Source of the DNA: Dasypus novemcinctus
Lineage: Eukaryota; Chordata; Mammalia; Cingulata; Dasypodidae
DNA: 64,000 nucleotides
Direction: 5' to 3'
NCBI RefSeq assembly: GCF_030445035.2
Contig: NC_080682.1
Coordinates: 31,912,770 to 31,976,769, forward strand
The notes under the pieces were generated by a model that saw nothing but the letters and a program-made list of their open reading frames with translations, searched no databases and was not told where the DNA came from. A program made the position numbers and the translations under genes. How positions within the stretch are numbered: the first letter of the stretch is position 1; every line of letters starts with the position of its first letter. This document shows, piece by piece, positions 12,845-25,716 of the stretch.

Positions 12845-13025
12845 CTGAAACCACACAACCAAGAATCAACCCCACCTCACTGCCCTTCATTAGTGTTATA
12901 TTTAACATATCCCTTGATATCTCTATGTTTTATTGTATTCATCTAAAGCAGAAATAATAAAACACTCTACCTTTAGGGTTAACTATGAATAATTTAAAAT
13001 GTGCAAAACCTAAAAGAGATGCAGG
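12845..13025 (+). repeat. MIR-like element, shared by both duplication copies
   Basis: Diverged MIR: 'ctgaaaccacacaaccaagaatcaacccc', then 'cccttgatatctctatgtttt' and 'attaactatgaataatttaaaatgtgcaaaacc'-like tail. The paralogous element is at about 45445-45650. Confidence 0.45.
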
Positions 13026-15609
13026 TATCCAGTTTCTGCAAAAAGAGTGGTTACTACTGAGTTTCCAAGTGGTATTTTAAATTTGGAAAAAACATGAATT
13101 TAAAATACCCATGTACCCATAATAAAACTACAGAACTATATTAAGACATGAATTTTCTCTGTTGAGTGGTTGAAACCACATGAGGTTTCTGGATAATATT
13201 AGTTTTCCATGGTGATCAGAAACTAGAATGGACCTTCTAAAAGTCTTGAATAAAGAAAACAAAAGAAAGGAAAAAATAATAAAAATTGCAGAATAGTATC
13301 CATACTAGGAATCGAGGATAAGAGGAAAGTAGCAATAAAATAGGTCCTTTGTTGTGAAAAGTTTGAAATCCAGATATATAAAAAGCAAAAGAATGAAGGC
13401 ATATGAATGAGAAAATGAAATAAACATTTTAATGGAAATATTAGAGCATATGTCATATCAGGACAATCAATATGAGAACTCTAGTTATGCCAGACTGAAT
13501 AGCTGTGGTAGAAAAGCTTTGGATAATAAGTTGTCCTCATAGGCAAAGTCTACAAAACCAGGTTATGAAGATTTGGTATTTTTCTATTGACAATGCAGAA
13601 AACTCAAAAAAAAAAAAAAAGTACCTTAAAAAGGAAAAAGAACCAAATTAGTGGTAAAAAAAAAAAAAATACTTTGAGTGCTCCTGGCCATATGTATGTG
13701 TGGCAGTGGGTCCTGGACCCCCAATATTAGTATCCAAACAAAAATCCCTCTCCTATTCCTGACCTTTGCAAATAAGGAATCTTTGCTTTGAGAGAGTCAT
13801 ACCACTGCCCTTTTCCCTTTGTTCTCTTTTTAATCAAAACTGGTCTGAGAAAGGTCTGCATCAAACAAATACCAATGAACTTTGACAAGCCCTGAGTCAT
13901 CAGAATCTTCACATTACTGTGAGAAGTTTTTTCCCGAATTTCAGATTTCTCTGGAGTCATAACTGGATGTTGGCAATTTCTCTTAAACATTTTCCTAAAT
14001 TTGAGACAAGAAAAAGGAAACATTTCATTTGGGCTTAGAAACTTACCTTTCTTCTTGTATGCAAAGAGATGACATCCGAAGAAGTTCATAGTACTCTTTT
14101 ACAAATTATATTTACTTTGAAGATAAATCATGGGCAGAGCAATAGAAACAAGTAAACTCTTCTTCAGAAAGAGCCACTGTTGCTTTGTATTTCAGGAACT
14201 ATGGAGAGGGAGCATGCCCATAGAGAACCAACTCTTCTTAGAAGGTCTGAGTTAGACATTATGGAAGACTGTGATACTGCTAGGAAGAAAGTAAAGTTCT
14301 TCCATTCATAGAAATCTCTAGGAAAAAAAGGTAATATTCCAAATATTCTCTGATAGAAACTAAAGTCAGCTCTATTACCCCAAAATATTCCCTGGTAGAA
14401 AAGATGAATTAAACATTTTTTCCTCCATTAGATATTTATAAGGATTTCCTAATTGTTTACATATGATCAGCCCTGGCTTTCAGCCTCCAGAAGTCCAAGA
14501 TTTACAACATTCCCCTCTCAATCCCAAAGGATTTGCTCAATGGCTTCTTATAAGGCATAGTTAGTCCAGGAGCACAGCAAACCATGAGGCCAGTTAATCC
14601 CCGGCAGGGCTATCAACAGGTGGATTTCATCCTCAGACTCCTCCTGTCCTCCCCTCCCATCCTTAGGGACAGCTTCTATTTCAGGGAGCAAGGGCTCATG
14701 TCATTACATCTCTGCTTATCCTCCTACCCTGCTCCAAGGAAAGATATACTTTCAAAATCATTTTGAAGAGTAGACTACTAAAAGTTACCAAAGTCTTGGT
14801 CCTTTAACTAAAATCTTTTTTGTAACATGAATCAAAACTTTGAATCTTGGTAAAGTCCCAAATAGATATGACATAATTGAATTCCGACTCTATCACTTAC
14901 TTTTCTGTGACTTCCATAATCTTATATACATACTTCCTGTAGTTTCTTTTCTGAAAACTAAATCTAAAAATGAATTACTATTAATCCTGAAAATTTTGCT
15001 AGAGCCTGTTATGATATAAATAACTATAGTGAAAGATGTTAATTAACATTTAAACAATTGCTCACCTATTTTGAAATTGATTAGTCAGAGAAAGGAAGGC
15101 ACAAAAGAGAGAGAGTAGAAAGAAAAATAAATTACACAGTTTTATTTTAAAATAAATAAAGGTATAATTTACATGAAACAAAATGGACTATTTTCAAAAT
15201 TCAATTAGAAGAGTTTTGAGAAATGTATACAACCATGTAACTGCCACCACAATCAAGATATGAAATATTCCCATTATATTAAAAAATATCCTCATGCTCC
15301 TTTGTAGTCATTCACTTTTTGCAGATTTTATAATCACTTTTTCCATCTACCAGCAAAGAGTTGTTTTTATTTCCTTTGAATAGTTAAAAAGGATAATTCT
15401 GGAAAATTATTTTCTTACCTTGGAGACCATAATATTTTTCTACATAATTCTGTAAGCATACTGCTTTACAGACCATCTTGGTGAGAGCACAACTGTCCTG
15501 GTCAAAATCATGTTCAATTTCACTAGAGCCAGATGCCCTCCAAACATGTGAAATAACCAACATCAGCACAGCCATCTACACAACCTACAGCTATCTAAAG
15601 ATGCATCAG

Positions 15610-16069
15610 GGGAAAGCAGACTTGGCCCAGTGGATAGGGCATCCATCTACCACATGGGAGGTACGTGGTTCAAACCCCAGGCCTCCTTGACCCAGGTGGA
15701 GCTGGCCCAGGCAGCAGTGCTGATGCATGCAAGGAGTTCCCTGCCACACCAGGTACCCTGCCACGCTGGAGTGCCCCCCACTTAGGGAAGCCACATGCTC
15801 AAGGAGTGTGCCCCATAAGGAGAGCCGCCCAGTGCAAAATAAAGTGTAGCCTGCCCAGGAATGGTGCCGCACACACAGAGAGCTGACGCTGCAAGATGAC
15901 ACAACAAAAAGAGACACAGATTCCCATGCCGCTGACAACAACAGAAGCGGATAAAGAAGAACACGCAGCAAACAGACACAGAGAACAGACAACTGGGGTG
16001 CGGAGGGGGGGGAGGGGTGGGTAGTGGAGTGAAATAAATAAAATAAATCTTTAAAATATATAAATAAAA
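15610..16069 (+). repeat. full-length DAS SINE with target-site duplication
   Basis: Starts 'gggaaagcagacttggcccag', carries the B-box region 'gtggttcaaacccc', and ends in 'aaataaataaaataaatc'. The 9-bp direct repeat atgcatcag lies at 15601-15609 and 16070-16078. The body is longer than the 2637 copy because of a small internal repetition around 'ccctgcca'. It lies just beyond the end of duplication copy A and has no counterpart in copy B. Confidence 0.92.
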
Positions 16070-16660
16070 ATGCATCAGTGAGGCTCAACTGAAATTAGAT
16101 GTACAGTCTAGCTGAATCATAGACGAAAGGAAAAAAAAATGTTTCATGTGACTGAGGTATATGTTTATTTATTACAAAGCAGTAATGAGTAATGAACAGA
16201 TATAGGATTTGATGATGGTAGATATAATTGTAATTTGTCTCAAGAAATTTAGGATATATAGAAAATGTATTGTGATCAGAAGTAATATAATATGATAATA
16301 CATAATTCCCAGCCTTTGCATGTCAAGTTAAAGAGCTCTGATTTGATACTACAATCAGTTGAATTCCCCATAAGACGTGGTCAGGTAAATATAACTCTAT
16401 GAGCATTACTTCAAGCCAGAGATAGATGAGATCCCTCAAATAAAGCATATAGCAATATTAGAAGAATGAGCCAAGGAGAAAATTCCATTTACATTTATTT
16501 TAAAGACAGGAAGTTATTGAAGAGGAGATTATAAAGTGAACCAGGAAGTATGAACAAAGAAGTACAAAGGACTCAAATAGCCATGATGTGATGGAAATCC
16601 AAGAAACAGAACTATCAGCTAGCAGTGAGATTAGTATATAAATAGGTATTTTAACAGAAA
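16070..16660. other. intergenic, nothing recognised
   Basis: AT-rich sequence between the SINE at 15.6 kb and the L1 remnant. I see no gene, clear repeat or regulatory structure in it. Confidence 0.5.
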
Positions 16661-18960
16661 AATTTTAACTGTAACCCATTTCATTCCAGACTGAAATAAG
16701 AAGAGAATTTTTAAATGAGAAAAATCCTCAGATTGTCCCAAAATAATAAAAAAAACAAATATTGACAAAACTGAAGGGAGAAATAGTTGTCTGTACAATA
16801 ATAGTTGGAAACTCCAACACACCACCTTCAAAAATGGATAGAACAACTAGACAGAAAGTAAGAAAATGGAGAACTTGAATAAAATTATAAATTAACTAGT
16901 TCTAACAGACATATACAGAGCCCTGCATCCATGAAGAATAGAATATACATTCTTTTAAATGCTTGTGATAATTCTCCAAGATAGCCACATGCTAAGTTAC
17001 AAAATAAATTTCAATGATTTTAAGATTAAAATGATACAAAGCATTTTCTCTGACGACAACGGAATGAAACTAGAAATCAATAACAGAAGGTAAACTGGAA
17101 TATTCACAAGTAAGTGGAAGTTAAGCAATACACTGTTAAACAATGAATGGGTTAAAAAATAATTTAGAATAGAAATTAGGAAATATTTTGAGAATGAAAA
17201 TGAAAACACAGCATACCAAAATGTAGAGGGTACAATGAGAGCAGTGTTTAGAAGGAAACTGATAGCTATGAATGCCTATATTAAAAAAAAAAGAAAAATC
17301 TCAAATCATTAACCTGACTTTATATCTGGACTAACTAGACAGGAAGAGCAAATTCAACCTAAAGTGAATAGAAGGAAGAAAATAATAAAGATTAGAGCAG
17401 ATATAGAGTATAGGAAATGAATCAAGATAAGCAAAGAAAAGAAAAGTTATTTTTTGAAAAAATTCAGTAACATTCACCAACCTTTAGCTAAAGCAATGAA
17501 GAAAAAATGAAAGAGGATGCAAATAACTAAAAACAAAACTGAAAGGGGGACATTACAACTGATCTTAAAAAAATTAAATGGATTATATCAGAATGCTATG
17601 AACAATTGTATGCTAACAAATTAGATAACCTAGAAGAAATGGAAAAATTCCTAGAAACACAAAACTTATCTAAACTGATTCAGATAGTATTAGAAGATCT
17701 CCATAGACATATATCAAGTAAAGATATTGTGTCAGTAATCAAAAACATCCCAATGAGAAGTACAGGACCAGAAGGCTTCACAAGCAAATTTTACCAAACA
17801 TTCAAAGAAGATTTAACACCAATCCTTCTCAAACTTCTTCAAAAAATTGAAGAGGAGAGAACTGTCCTTAACTCATTTTATGGAACCAACAAAGTCCTAG
17901 CAGGCTTTGTGGATTAAACGGGAAAGTCAATCCTCAAATTCATATGGAATCGCCAGAGTCCCCAAATATTTAAGTCAATATTACCAAGGAAAAATAAAGC
18001 TGGAGGTCTCACAGCTCCTAATTTCAAAACTCACTGCAAATCCACAATAATGAAAACAGTGTGGTAAGTGCCATAAAGATAGACACATAGACCAATGGAA
18101 TAGAATGGAGATTTCAGAAATAACCACACACTTCTATTGGACAATTGATTTTTTACAAGGATGCCAAGTACATTAATTGGGGACAGAGTGGTCTCTTCAA
18201 CAAATGGTTTGTGTAAACTGGATATCCACGTGCGAAAAAAAAAAAAATGAAGTTAGAACCGTATCATACATTACATAAATAAATGGACTCTAAACGGGTT
18301 AACAACTTAATCATAAATCTCCTACAGGAAAATATAGGGAGAACTTTCATTACCTTAGGTTTGGTACTTATTTCTTAGCAATGATTCAACAAATACAAAA
18401 AATAAATACAATGGTCTTTGTCAAAATTATAAACTTTTTTTCATCAAAGCACACTATCAAGATAGTGAAAAGACAACCTACAGATGGAAGAAAGTAATTG
18501 AAAGCACTATATCTGCTAAAGTTTTAATATTGAGAATATATAAAGAACTGCTACAAATCAACAACAAAAAGATAAATAACCCAATTTAAAAATTAGCAAA
18601 GGACTTCGATACACATTTCTCTAAAGAAAATAAACAATTGACCAATAAGCACATGATAAGATTCTCAAAATCATTGGTAAACAGAGAAATGCAAATTAAA
18701 CCACAATGAAATAAAACTCACACCCTCTGGCGTGGCTATTATTAAGAAAGAAAATGACAAGTGTGGCAAGTATGTGGAGAAAACAAATCTTTATACATTG
18801 CTGGTGATGTTGTAGGATGAAGTAACCACTGTGGAACTCTGATTTTTCCTCAGAACATAGTGGATATAAATAACACACTAAATTGTGCACTTGAATGTGG
18901 TTAAAAAGTGAAATTTTGTGCTCTATATCAGTTACTAAAATAAAAAATTAACTGAATAAT
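16660..18960 (+). mobile_element. old L1 LINE fragment with internal deletion
   Basis: Plus-strand L1 ORF2 remnant. It runs from the endonuclease-RT linker ('caaatattgacaaaactgaagg', about 16755) into the RT start. There an open piece at 17606-17917 encodes the L1-typical FTSKFYQTFKEDLTPILLKLLQKI. Just after 17900 the sequence jumps from early RT ('tggaaccaacaaagtcctag') to a far-downstream part of ORF2 ('aatcctcaaattcatatgg'), so a large piece is missing. It ends near 18950 with 'gtgcacttgaatgtggttaaaaagtg', the usual 3' end region. It is strongly mutated and inactive. Confidence 0.75.
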
Positions 18961-20935
18961 AGAAAAATCCTGCATTGCAGCTGTGACTAAGAAAATGACA
19001 CTGGTATATTCTGCAGGCTTCAAGGAATAGCTCTATACTTAGTTTCTATGATGTTTTGGATGATGACTCTCTTATTCAACATGTATCCATTCCCAGAACA
19101 TGTGTGTGATTAATAAAGGTTGCAAGAAATATATGTGTGTGTGTGTATATGTGTGTATGTATGTATATATAGAGAGAGAGGGCGAGGGAAAAAGGAAAAC
19201 AAAGAAAATAATGAAATTGGGCTGAAATATATTTCTAAATAACAATTTCTGATGACCCTTTCTAAGAAAGGACTTCGATGTTGCATGAAATAAATTGAAG
19301 AGGGTCTATCTGAATGACACTAATGCCTTTAATTTGTAAATGCTAAAAAATAAAGGTGATCAGGTTATATAACTCTATAGTAGGATTACCTTTCATTCCT
19401 GTAGCCAAAAGTATTATTAAAATAACTTCTGGGAGGGGACCTGGTGTAGCTTAATTGTTGAACACCAGCTTCTCACATACAAGGTTCACTCCCTGGCCCT
19501 GGTACCACAAAAAAAGAGAGAGAGAGAGAAAGAGAGAAAGAAGACAGGTCTGGTGGGAGACTACATCCACTTATCCAATTTGAATATTCCATGATGTGAT
19601 GTAGCATTGCATCAGTAAGAAGAACTGATTGTGACTTGAGGGAAGGCTTTCTAAGTTATCACACACTGTGTGAATACTGAGAATTTCATATAGGCATAAT
19701 ATCTAGGGAGATGCCACTCACATAAAGGTCTACTAGATTTATATATATTTATTACAGAAGTGTTTTGACAGATGACAGTGAAAGTTCTTGTTGAGCTAAA
19801 TAAGTATGTTAAGACAATAACCTGCTGTATGAAATTAAAGCATCTTGAGGATAAAGCAAAACTTTCTAGTTTGTACAAACACATCATATGGACTAGAAGA
19901 AGCTAAGGGAACATCTCCTGCATGGGTATTTCAGAAAGCTGTTGTAAGAATGGATGAGGCTGAGTGGTCAATATCTGATGTAGATGTTTGTTTTTTGCCT
20001 GTTAGGCAAACTTTTTTGGTACTAGAATTGCCTTTCTCCCTCTCTCAGCCCATGCAGTTCACCCAGTAGCATGTCTGCCTAAGAATCCAGGAACAATTCA
20101 TTGGTCTATGGAATTATTATTCAATAAAAAACAAATGGAACTCAAATGGAAAATTTTTAATGAGTAGATAAGTCAAGACGATGGATGTGAAAAGTATTCC
20201 CCTCATGGAATATCAGTAAATTTGGGACTCTATCTGCCTTGTGTACTCAAAGTCACAAAATAAGTGCTTTTTATAAAATAAGTAGAGGATAACAATTTCA
20301 TATACATGGTATAAATGAATGGGATTATACTTCTTAAGCATTACTGAGTTGCATTTTCTTAGTCATGTACTTATTTTTTAAATTTGCAGTGTTTTGTAAC
20401 ATAATTCAGATTAAAAATTTCTAAGCCCTTGATTTTTCTCAGATTTAGAACGTCACCCCAGAGACACAAATATATGCCTGATCCTATTTATAAGGATATC
20501 CCTTTATTTAATGAATGCTTTAGCAAATATTTTGTAGTTGATGTTTTATGGGATATTTCTAAAGTACCAAGGGCTAGATTTCAAATTATTCATCTAGCTA
20601 CCCCTATATACAGACATTCTTAACTCAGCTCATTCCAGAAGCACACAAGCCAAAGAAATAAACTAGTATGTAACTGAAGTTAGGAAAAAAGCATGTTGGA
20701 AAAACTAAAATATTCATACTAATGGTATCTTTTATTTTGCTTTTTTGCTTTTTGGGGATAATTGGAACTTGAAAAGTACAGTCAAGTACAAGTGTATCTC
20801 CTGCTGGGAAAAATATCCCCTTTATCTTGATTAGAAAAAAAATGAAAGAAATATGAAATTAAAGGTTTTAAGTGGCATTTGGTACCTCCTAATTTCAAAA
20901 TTCCCACAGGTATTTGGATTCATAAGGTTGTTTTA
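18961..20935. other. intergenic with simple repeats and one degenerate tRNA-SINE
   Basis: Contains a mixed (TG)/(TA)/(GA) simple repeat at about 19129-19182. At 19432-19530 there is a degenerate tRNA-derived SINE ('gtgtagcttaattgttgaacac' A-box-like, 'aaggttcactcc' B-box-like) with a (GA)n tail. Otherwise AT-rich without a gene. Confidence 0.5.
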
Positions 20936-21360
20936 TTTTTTATTTTATTTAAGATTTATTTTTATTTATTTAATTTTCTCCCCTCCCCACCCCCACACCC
21001 TGGTTGTCTGTTCTCTGTGTCTATTTGCTGTGTCTTCTTTGTTGCTTCTCTTGTTGTCAGCGGCATGGGAATCTGTGTTTCTTTTTGTTGCATCATCTTG
21101 CTGTGTCAGCTCTCCGTGTGTGCGGCACCATTCCTGGGCAGGCGGCACTTTCTTTTCGCGCTGGGCGGCTCTCCTAACGGGGCACACTCCTTGCGCATGA
21201 GCTCCCCTACGTGGGGGACACCCCTGCATGGCAGGACACTCCTTGCGCACATCAACACTGCACCTGGGCCAGCTCCACACCATCAAGGAAGCCCCGAGTT
21301 TAAACCGTGGACCTCCCATGTGGTAGACAGATGCCCTAACCCTGGGCCAAGTCCACCGCT
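20936..21360 (-). repeat. full-length DAS SINE with target-site duplication
   Basis: Reverse-oriented copy. It begins with the T-rich complement of the tail and ends in 'tgggccaagtccacc', the complement of the tRNA-like head. The direct repeat is cataaggttgtttta (20921-20935) and cataagattgtttta (21361-21375). The open frames of 80-165 codons through it are repeat artefacts. Confidence 0.92.
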
Positions 21361-21383
21361 CATAAGATTGTTTTAGAATGAAG

Positions 21384-21583
21384 GAGGGAAGCAGATATAG
21401 CTCAAGTGGTTCAGCATCTGCTCATATACCAGGTCTCAGGTTATATCATTGGTACCTCCTGAAAACAAACAAATGGAAAAAAAACAACAACTCCCAATGG
21501 GGAGCAGGTATAGCTCAGTGACTGAGTGTCTGCTTCCCATGTACAGGTCCTGAGTTCAAACCCTGGTATCCCCACCAAATAAA
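21384..21583 (+). repeat. dimeric tRNA-derived SINE
   Basis: Two related monomers in tandem. The left, at about 21384-21488, has 'agcagatatagctcaagtgg' and a weak B box. The right, at about 21497-21583, has 'tatagctcagtgactgag' and a good B box, 'gagttcaaaccc'. They are separated by an A-rich linker. One direct repeat, agaatgaag (21375-21383 and 21584-21592), flanks both, so they appear to have inserted as a unit. It sits against the end of the older DAS SINE. Confidence 0.65.
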
Positions 21584-21879
21584 AGAATGAAGTGTCTAAA
21601 AAGACACAGGATACTTAAATTAATTATGGATTTAGCTTCTTTCTATTATCAGCCTTAAAATCATCTCATTATTAGGTAGGCTTTTCTCAGAAATAAACTA
21701 CTATAGTTTTTGATTGACATATACATGTTTTCATGTACATTTATACAATATTCATCTATTGCAGGCCAAACTTGGGGTCTAGGGTATATTTCAGGCCCAA
21801 ATTCAGTTGTTATCCTTTAGTTAAATCCTACTTATTCAAATACTGGAACACTAGATCAACACTTATGTTCTCATTCTGA

Positions 21880-24800
21880 CTTATAGGTTAGAGTGGGGTG
21901 TGGTGAGAGATCCCTGTGGTGCATCACAGAACTCTTGGGTCTTTTGTTATAGTGTTTGTCCCCATATATCACCTTAGTGAGTTATTTGAAGTAATAGGTA
22001 CCAAAATTACTTAATATAAAAAAGCCCAATTTTTTTTTTTTTTTTTTTGTTATTGACAATGTATTGATGAATCTCTTGAGGATATTGTAGGTCTTTTGGG
22101 TCTAAGAAGACCCAGACATAAATGTAGATATGTGGAACCTGAAAATGGATCCCTTTCCATATATATCCCAGGGGGATTTTATAAGAGCTGACACCACATC
22201 AATAATATATAAATTTTTATATTGCTAGAATCACAATAAGTCTACAGTAGAATACAAGAAATCCACTCTAGCCCATATTTTATTCCAAAACCCTGAGGAT
22301 TCTGGGATGGTGAAGACCACTCCACCTCTAATCAAAGGGGGCTTTGATCCTGTAGGGCAGATGGATGGCACTCTCTTGCTTGCAGCTGTAGACTCTCTTA
22401 GTTCCTTGGGGTGGTTGTTGTCCATCATCATCTCCTTGTTAGTTGTCCTGGGTGAATCCAATGAACTGAATTGTAGGTGGTGCCACTTTGTTGAGATTCA
22501 GGGCCCAGATGGTACATGGACAGCCCAAAATTTTAAATCTCTTGGACATATACCCATCAATTCTAGTATTAATTATAGGTTCAAATAGAAGGGTCAGAAG
22601 AGCCATGCATAGGGAAACCACAACTGTGTCCAACTCCATCAAACTAGTGAACATAAATTCTAAAGTAGGACCCATTGGCAAGGCACCAAACTCCTGAGCT
22701 ATATGTCCTGATTATAGTGTCTGGATGTCTATGATGTTAAGGCATCCTTTCTGACCTTCTATTACTATGCTCTTGGTGATCTTTCTTACTAAATACTGAT
22801 CTTTCCACTATACCCTATCTTAAAGTAACCATTCAGTTCCATTATCAGTGAGTCATAATTCAATTTCAAATTTTCTGTTAGGAGATGATGCTTGCTTGCA
22901 CAAGCTTTTGTCCATAAAATTCATCTTTTATGCATGCAAACAAATGTTTCTTAGTTGGGTGGAATGTGCAACTCTTGTTTAAAATGAAATTATGTTGAAC
23001 TACACTATTGATACACATTATTTATGATTTAACATTTCTCATTTAACAGTATTATAACTGAAATTTTGACTAGAACAGTAGATATGGAACTACAAAATGT
23101 GGTCCAAGAGGTTTCTGAGGTTTCATTAAGAGACAGTAAATATTTACTTTCACTATATAAAGTTTAATACAGAACTGGGAGACAAGAATTAAAGTTTTAT
23201 GTCATGCTTACTTAAAAACCAATTACATTTAAATGTGTTCTTCATGGGGCTAGATTCAATTTAAAAAAAAAACTTCAAGGCTTAAAATTAGGGAAATTTT
23301 ATTGTCCACTTGGAACGGTTATGAAGCAAAATTGTCATGGGAATATAGTACTGCCTGTTCTGGCAAATAATCCTCTTTGAAACTTACATGTTTATTCTAT
23401 CCCTAGTTTTCTGTTTCCAAATTATTGGGACTCCTTTGGACTAAGGTGGTAACATTATCCTTCCATTGACTAAAATGCTTCATTTACTAATGAAGCTCAT
23501 CTTATTCTTTTCTAACTAGCCAATATCACATATAGTAGTACTTCCTGTTGCCAGTTTGATTGAATTATAACTCAAGGTGTGTGAGTATGCATGTAATATA
23601 TTTAGATTAGATTACTTTTGACATGGGAATATATGTTTTTTAAAAATTCTTATATAAAAAGATCAATGTTTGGGAAACACTAGAGTTGAATTTTCAATTC
23701 TTGGGTAATTCCAAGAAATTAAAATTTTGAGATTAATGTAACTATTAGGAGCAAAATACACCATTATGTCATAATTTTTTATACAAACACAGACAAACAT
23801 GACAGCAGAGAAAGCTAAGCTACTCTAGCTACATGATACAAGAATATCTGGAAACTTAATTTCTTCCTACAAATATTTCCATGACTAAAAGTGAGCCCCG
23901 ACATGTAAGGAAGATCATGCTTCTTCCTTCCAAATGGAGAAAAGAACCATTTATCTTTCTCATTTTTCTGATTTCCTCATTTATTGTTATCTATCTTCCA
24001 TTCTGCTTATTTCAGCTACCAAATCCTCTGATGGCCTCCTCCCTCTCCTTCATGATGAGCAATGTGAAAGTCTCTGAAGGAACTATGATCCTTCTTTTAA
24101 ACTTCTTTTTTTTTTGGTTATTTCCTCGACTGCCACCCATAGAAGAAAGGAAAAAGCAGAAAAGCTGCCCATTTAACAAAAACTAACACCATGATTTGGT
24201 TAATGTGATAAACCATCTGTATAATGCATAGTGTTACTGATTTCCATCCTCACTTAAGTGGAACTGTCTCAAGGATGCAAACATCCATTTAAATAATCTT
24301 TTGGCTAAGATTGATATTTCTGAATCAAAGACATGCAGAAATGAATTAAGTAAATCCCATATGAAATGATATTTTGATAATAACTGAATTTTTCATAATG
24401 TTTAAAACAATTTCACTGTCAAAGTGCTGACAGGCCCCTGGGTTTTACTTATGTAATTACCATACAGAAAATTTCAGGAGTGTGTAAGTACTTGTCATAA
24501 TCAGACCTTTCCTTTTTTAAATAGGGATATGATCATTCACAGGAGTCAGACATAAAAAAAAAGTTTTAAAATATATTTTTGTGATGTACCTTGTTGAGAG
24601 GGAACAAAATATGTTAAATATTCTTTTCTAAACATTGTATAATGTACATATGCTCAACTTTCTTAATTTTTCCTAATTTTTCTAAGAAACATTAAAAATG
24701 TTTTGTATTATTTTTAGTAAAATGGGCCCAGTAAGAAAATAAAAAATACCACAGCAACGTATATTAAAAAAATAAAAGAAAGTCTCTGAAGGGTAGCCAA

Positions 24801-25300
24801 GTGACTGATACTGCTGAAGACATCCCAAACAAGGCTTGTCTCTTACCATTCACAGGATTTTAAAAGCTTTTTCACTGAAGGTCTGGGTTTGCCCTGAATC
24901 TTCAGCATGTATTATCATTTGAGGGTCTATCCTTGTAGGAGTTCCTAGTGAGGTAGGCACAGAGACAGATTTACAAAGTAGTATCTTCTAAGAGTATACT
25001 CTAGAAGTCCATAGATTAACAAGACAAAAATCCTGATTATTTATGTTTCCAGTTTTTCATGGACTAATCCAAGTGCCAATTTCATGAGGGACTAGATTAA
25101 ACTCTAGAAAAAAATATTCTTTATACACACAGACACTCACACATACATGCATGTACACATAAAACCATTGTCATTACTCAGTACATTTCTATCCAAAAGA
25201 AAAATTTGAACAGAAAACTTATTTACAATATGATTACTATGTTGATAGAATTCAAAGAAAGGTCATCATAAGTTTTTCAAAATGGTTATAAGCTTTAATT
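21880..25300. other. duplication copy B: downstream flank of OR2
   Basis: Diverged paralogue of about 7.12-9.5 kb. It includes a T20-plus run at about 22028 and an old L1 3'-end fragment near 22213-22695 that copy A lacks. From 22700 to 25300 it follows copy A landmark by landmark. No gene is seen; a 101-residue frame at 23881-24186 is not preserved in copy A. Confidence 0.65.
22213..22695 (-). mobile_element. old L1 3'-end fragment
   Basis: The stretch 'agaatcacaataagtctacagtagaata' followed by 'tccactctagccc' and the 'gattctgggatggtgaagaccac' block is a diverged version of the L1 3' region seen at 35.08-35.58 kb and 63.5-63.95 kb, in the same orientation. It is absent from copy A, so it inserted after or outside the shared duplicated sequence. 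Confidence 0.6.
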
Positions 25301-25635
25301 ATGCATACTCTAATATATATCTGTGTTTGTGTTGGATGCTTGGTGTGTGTATGTGTATGTGTTTGTATATCTTTGTTTGCCAGTGCCGCTATAACATATA
25401 CCATTTAATGACTCTGTCTTTTCTGGGCTCCTTCTCCCTCCTCTGGTTGCTCTTTTGTGTGTAAATTTCCTTAGCTTGTAAGGACTTAGAAATAGTGGAT
25501 TAAGTCCACACCCATTGCCAGTTGGCCATCCCTTACAGAATAACCACTTAAAAGTCCTGTTTCATATGGTCCACACCAAATAGGACCCGGGGTTAAGACT
25601 GAACATGTCTTTTATGAATGGCAGCATTTAATACC

Positions 25636-25692
<57 letters not shown>

Positions 25693-25700
25693 ACAGATAT
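25301..25700. repeat. old interspersed repeat plus (TA)n microsatellite
   Basis: From about 25360 to 25615 the text ('tttgccagtgccgctataacatatacc', 'gcttgtaaggacttagaaatagtgg', 'gtccacaccaaataggaccc') resembles an old mammalian interspersed repeat whose family I cannot name. It is followed by an uninterrupted TA tract of roughly 50 bp at about 25638-25688. The tract sits directly beside the 3' end of OR2 and has no partner beside OR1. Confidence 0.5.
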
Positions 25701-25716
25701 CTTTATTTTTCACTAG

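Larger units (their letters stand above)
10507..15480. other. duplication copy A: upstream flank of OR1, with two MIRs
   Basis: AT-rich non-coding DNA, matched in diverged form by copy B at 33.0-34.3, 44.3-49.1 and 57.66-57.74 kb. Examples: 'gcaggttgcttatgatgctatcctattttc' (about 11921) against 44550; 'ttagtatccaaacaaaaatcc' (about 13727) against 46945; and 'aatcccc' near the 'ccgg' at 14600 against 48353. Because the ORs point leftward this is their upstream side and would hold 5' exons and promoter. A block at 14.42-14.77 kb is among the best conserved by eye. No coding gene is seen. Confidence 0.7.

Noticed and set aside
20879..21376. 165-codon open frame that resembles a membrane protein
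   Set aside because: It is a translation of a reverse-oriented DAS SINE. Near-identical frames appear in the SINEs at 15.6 and 46.2 kb.
21384..21583. Possible functional tRNA genes
   Set aside because: A and B boxes are present, but the sequences cannot form a proper cloverleaf with a CCA-less 3' end. They are flanked by a target-site duplication, so they are SINEs.
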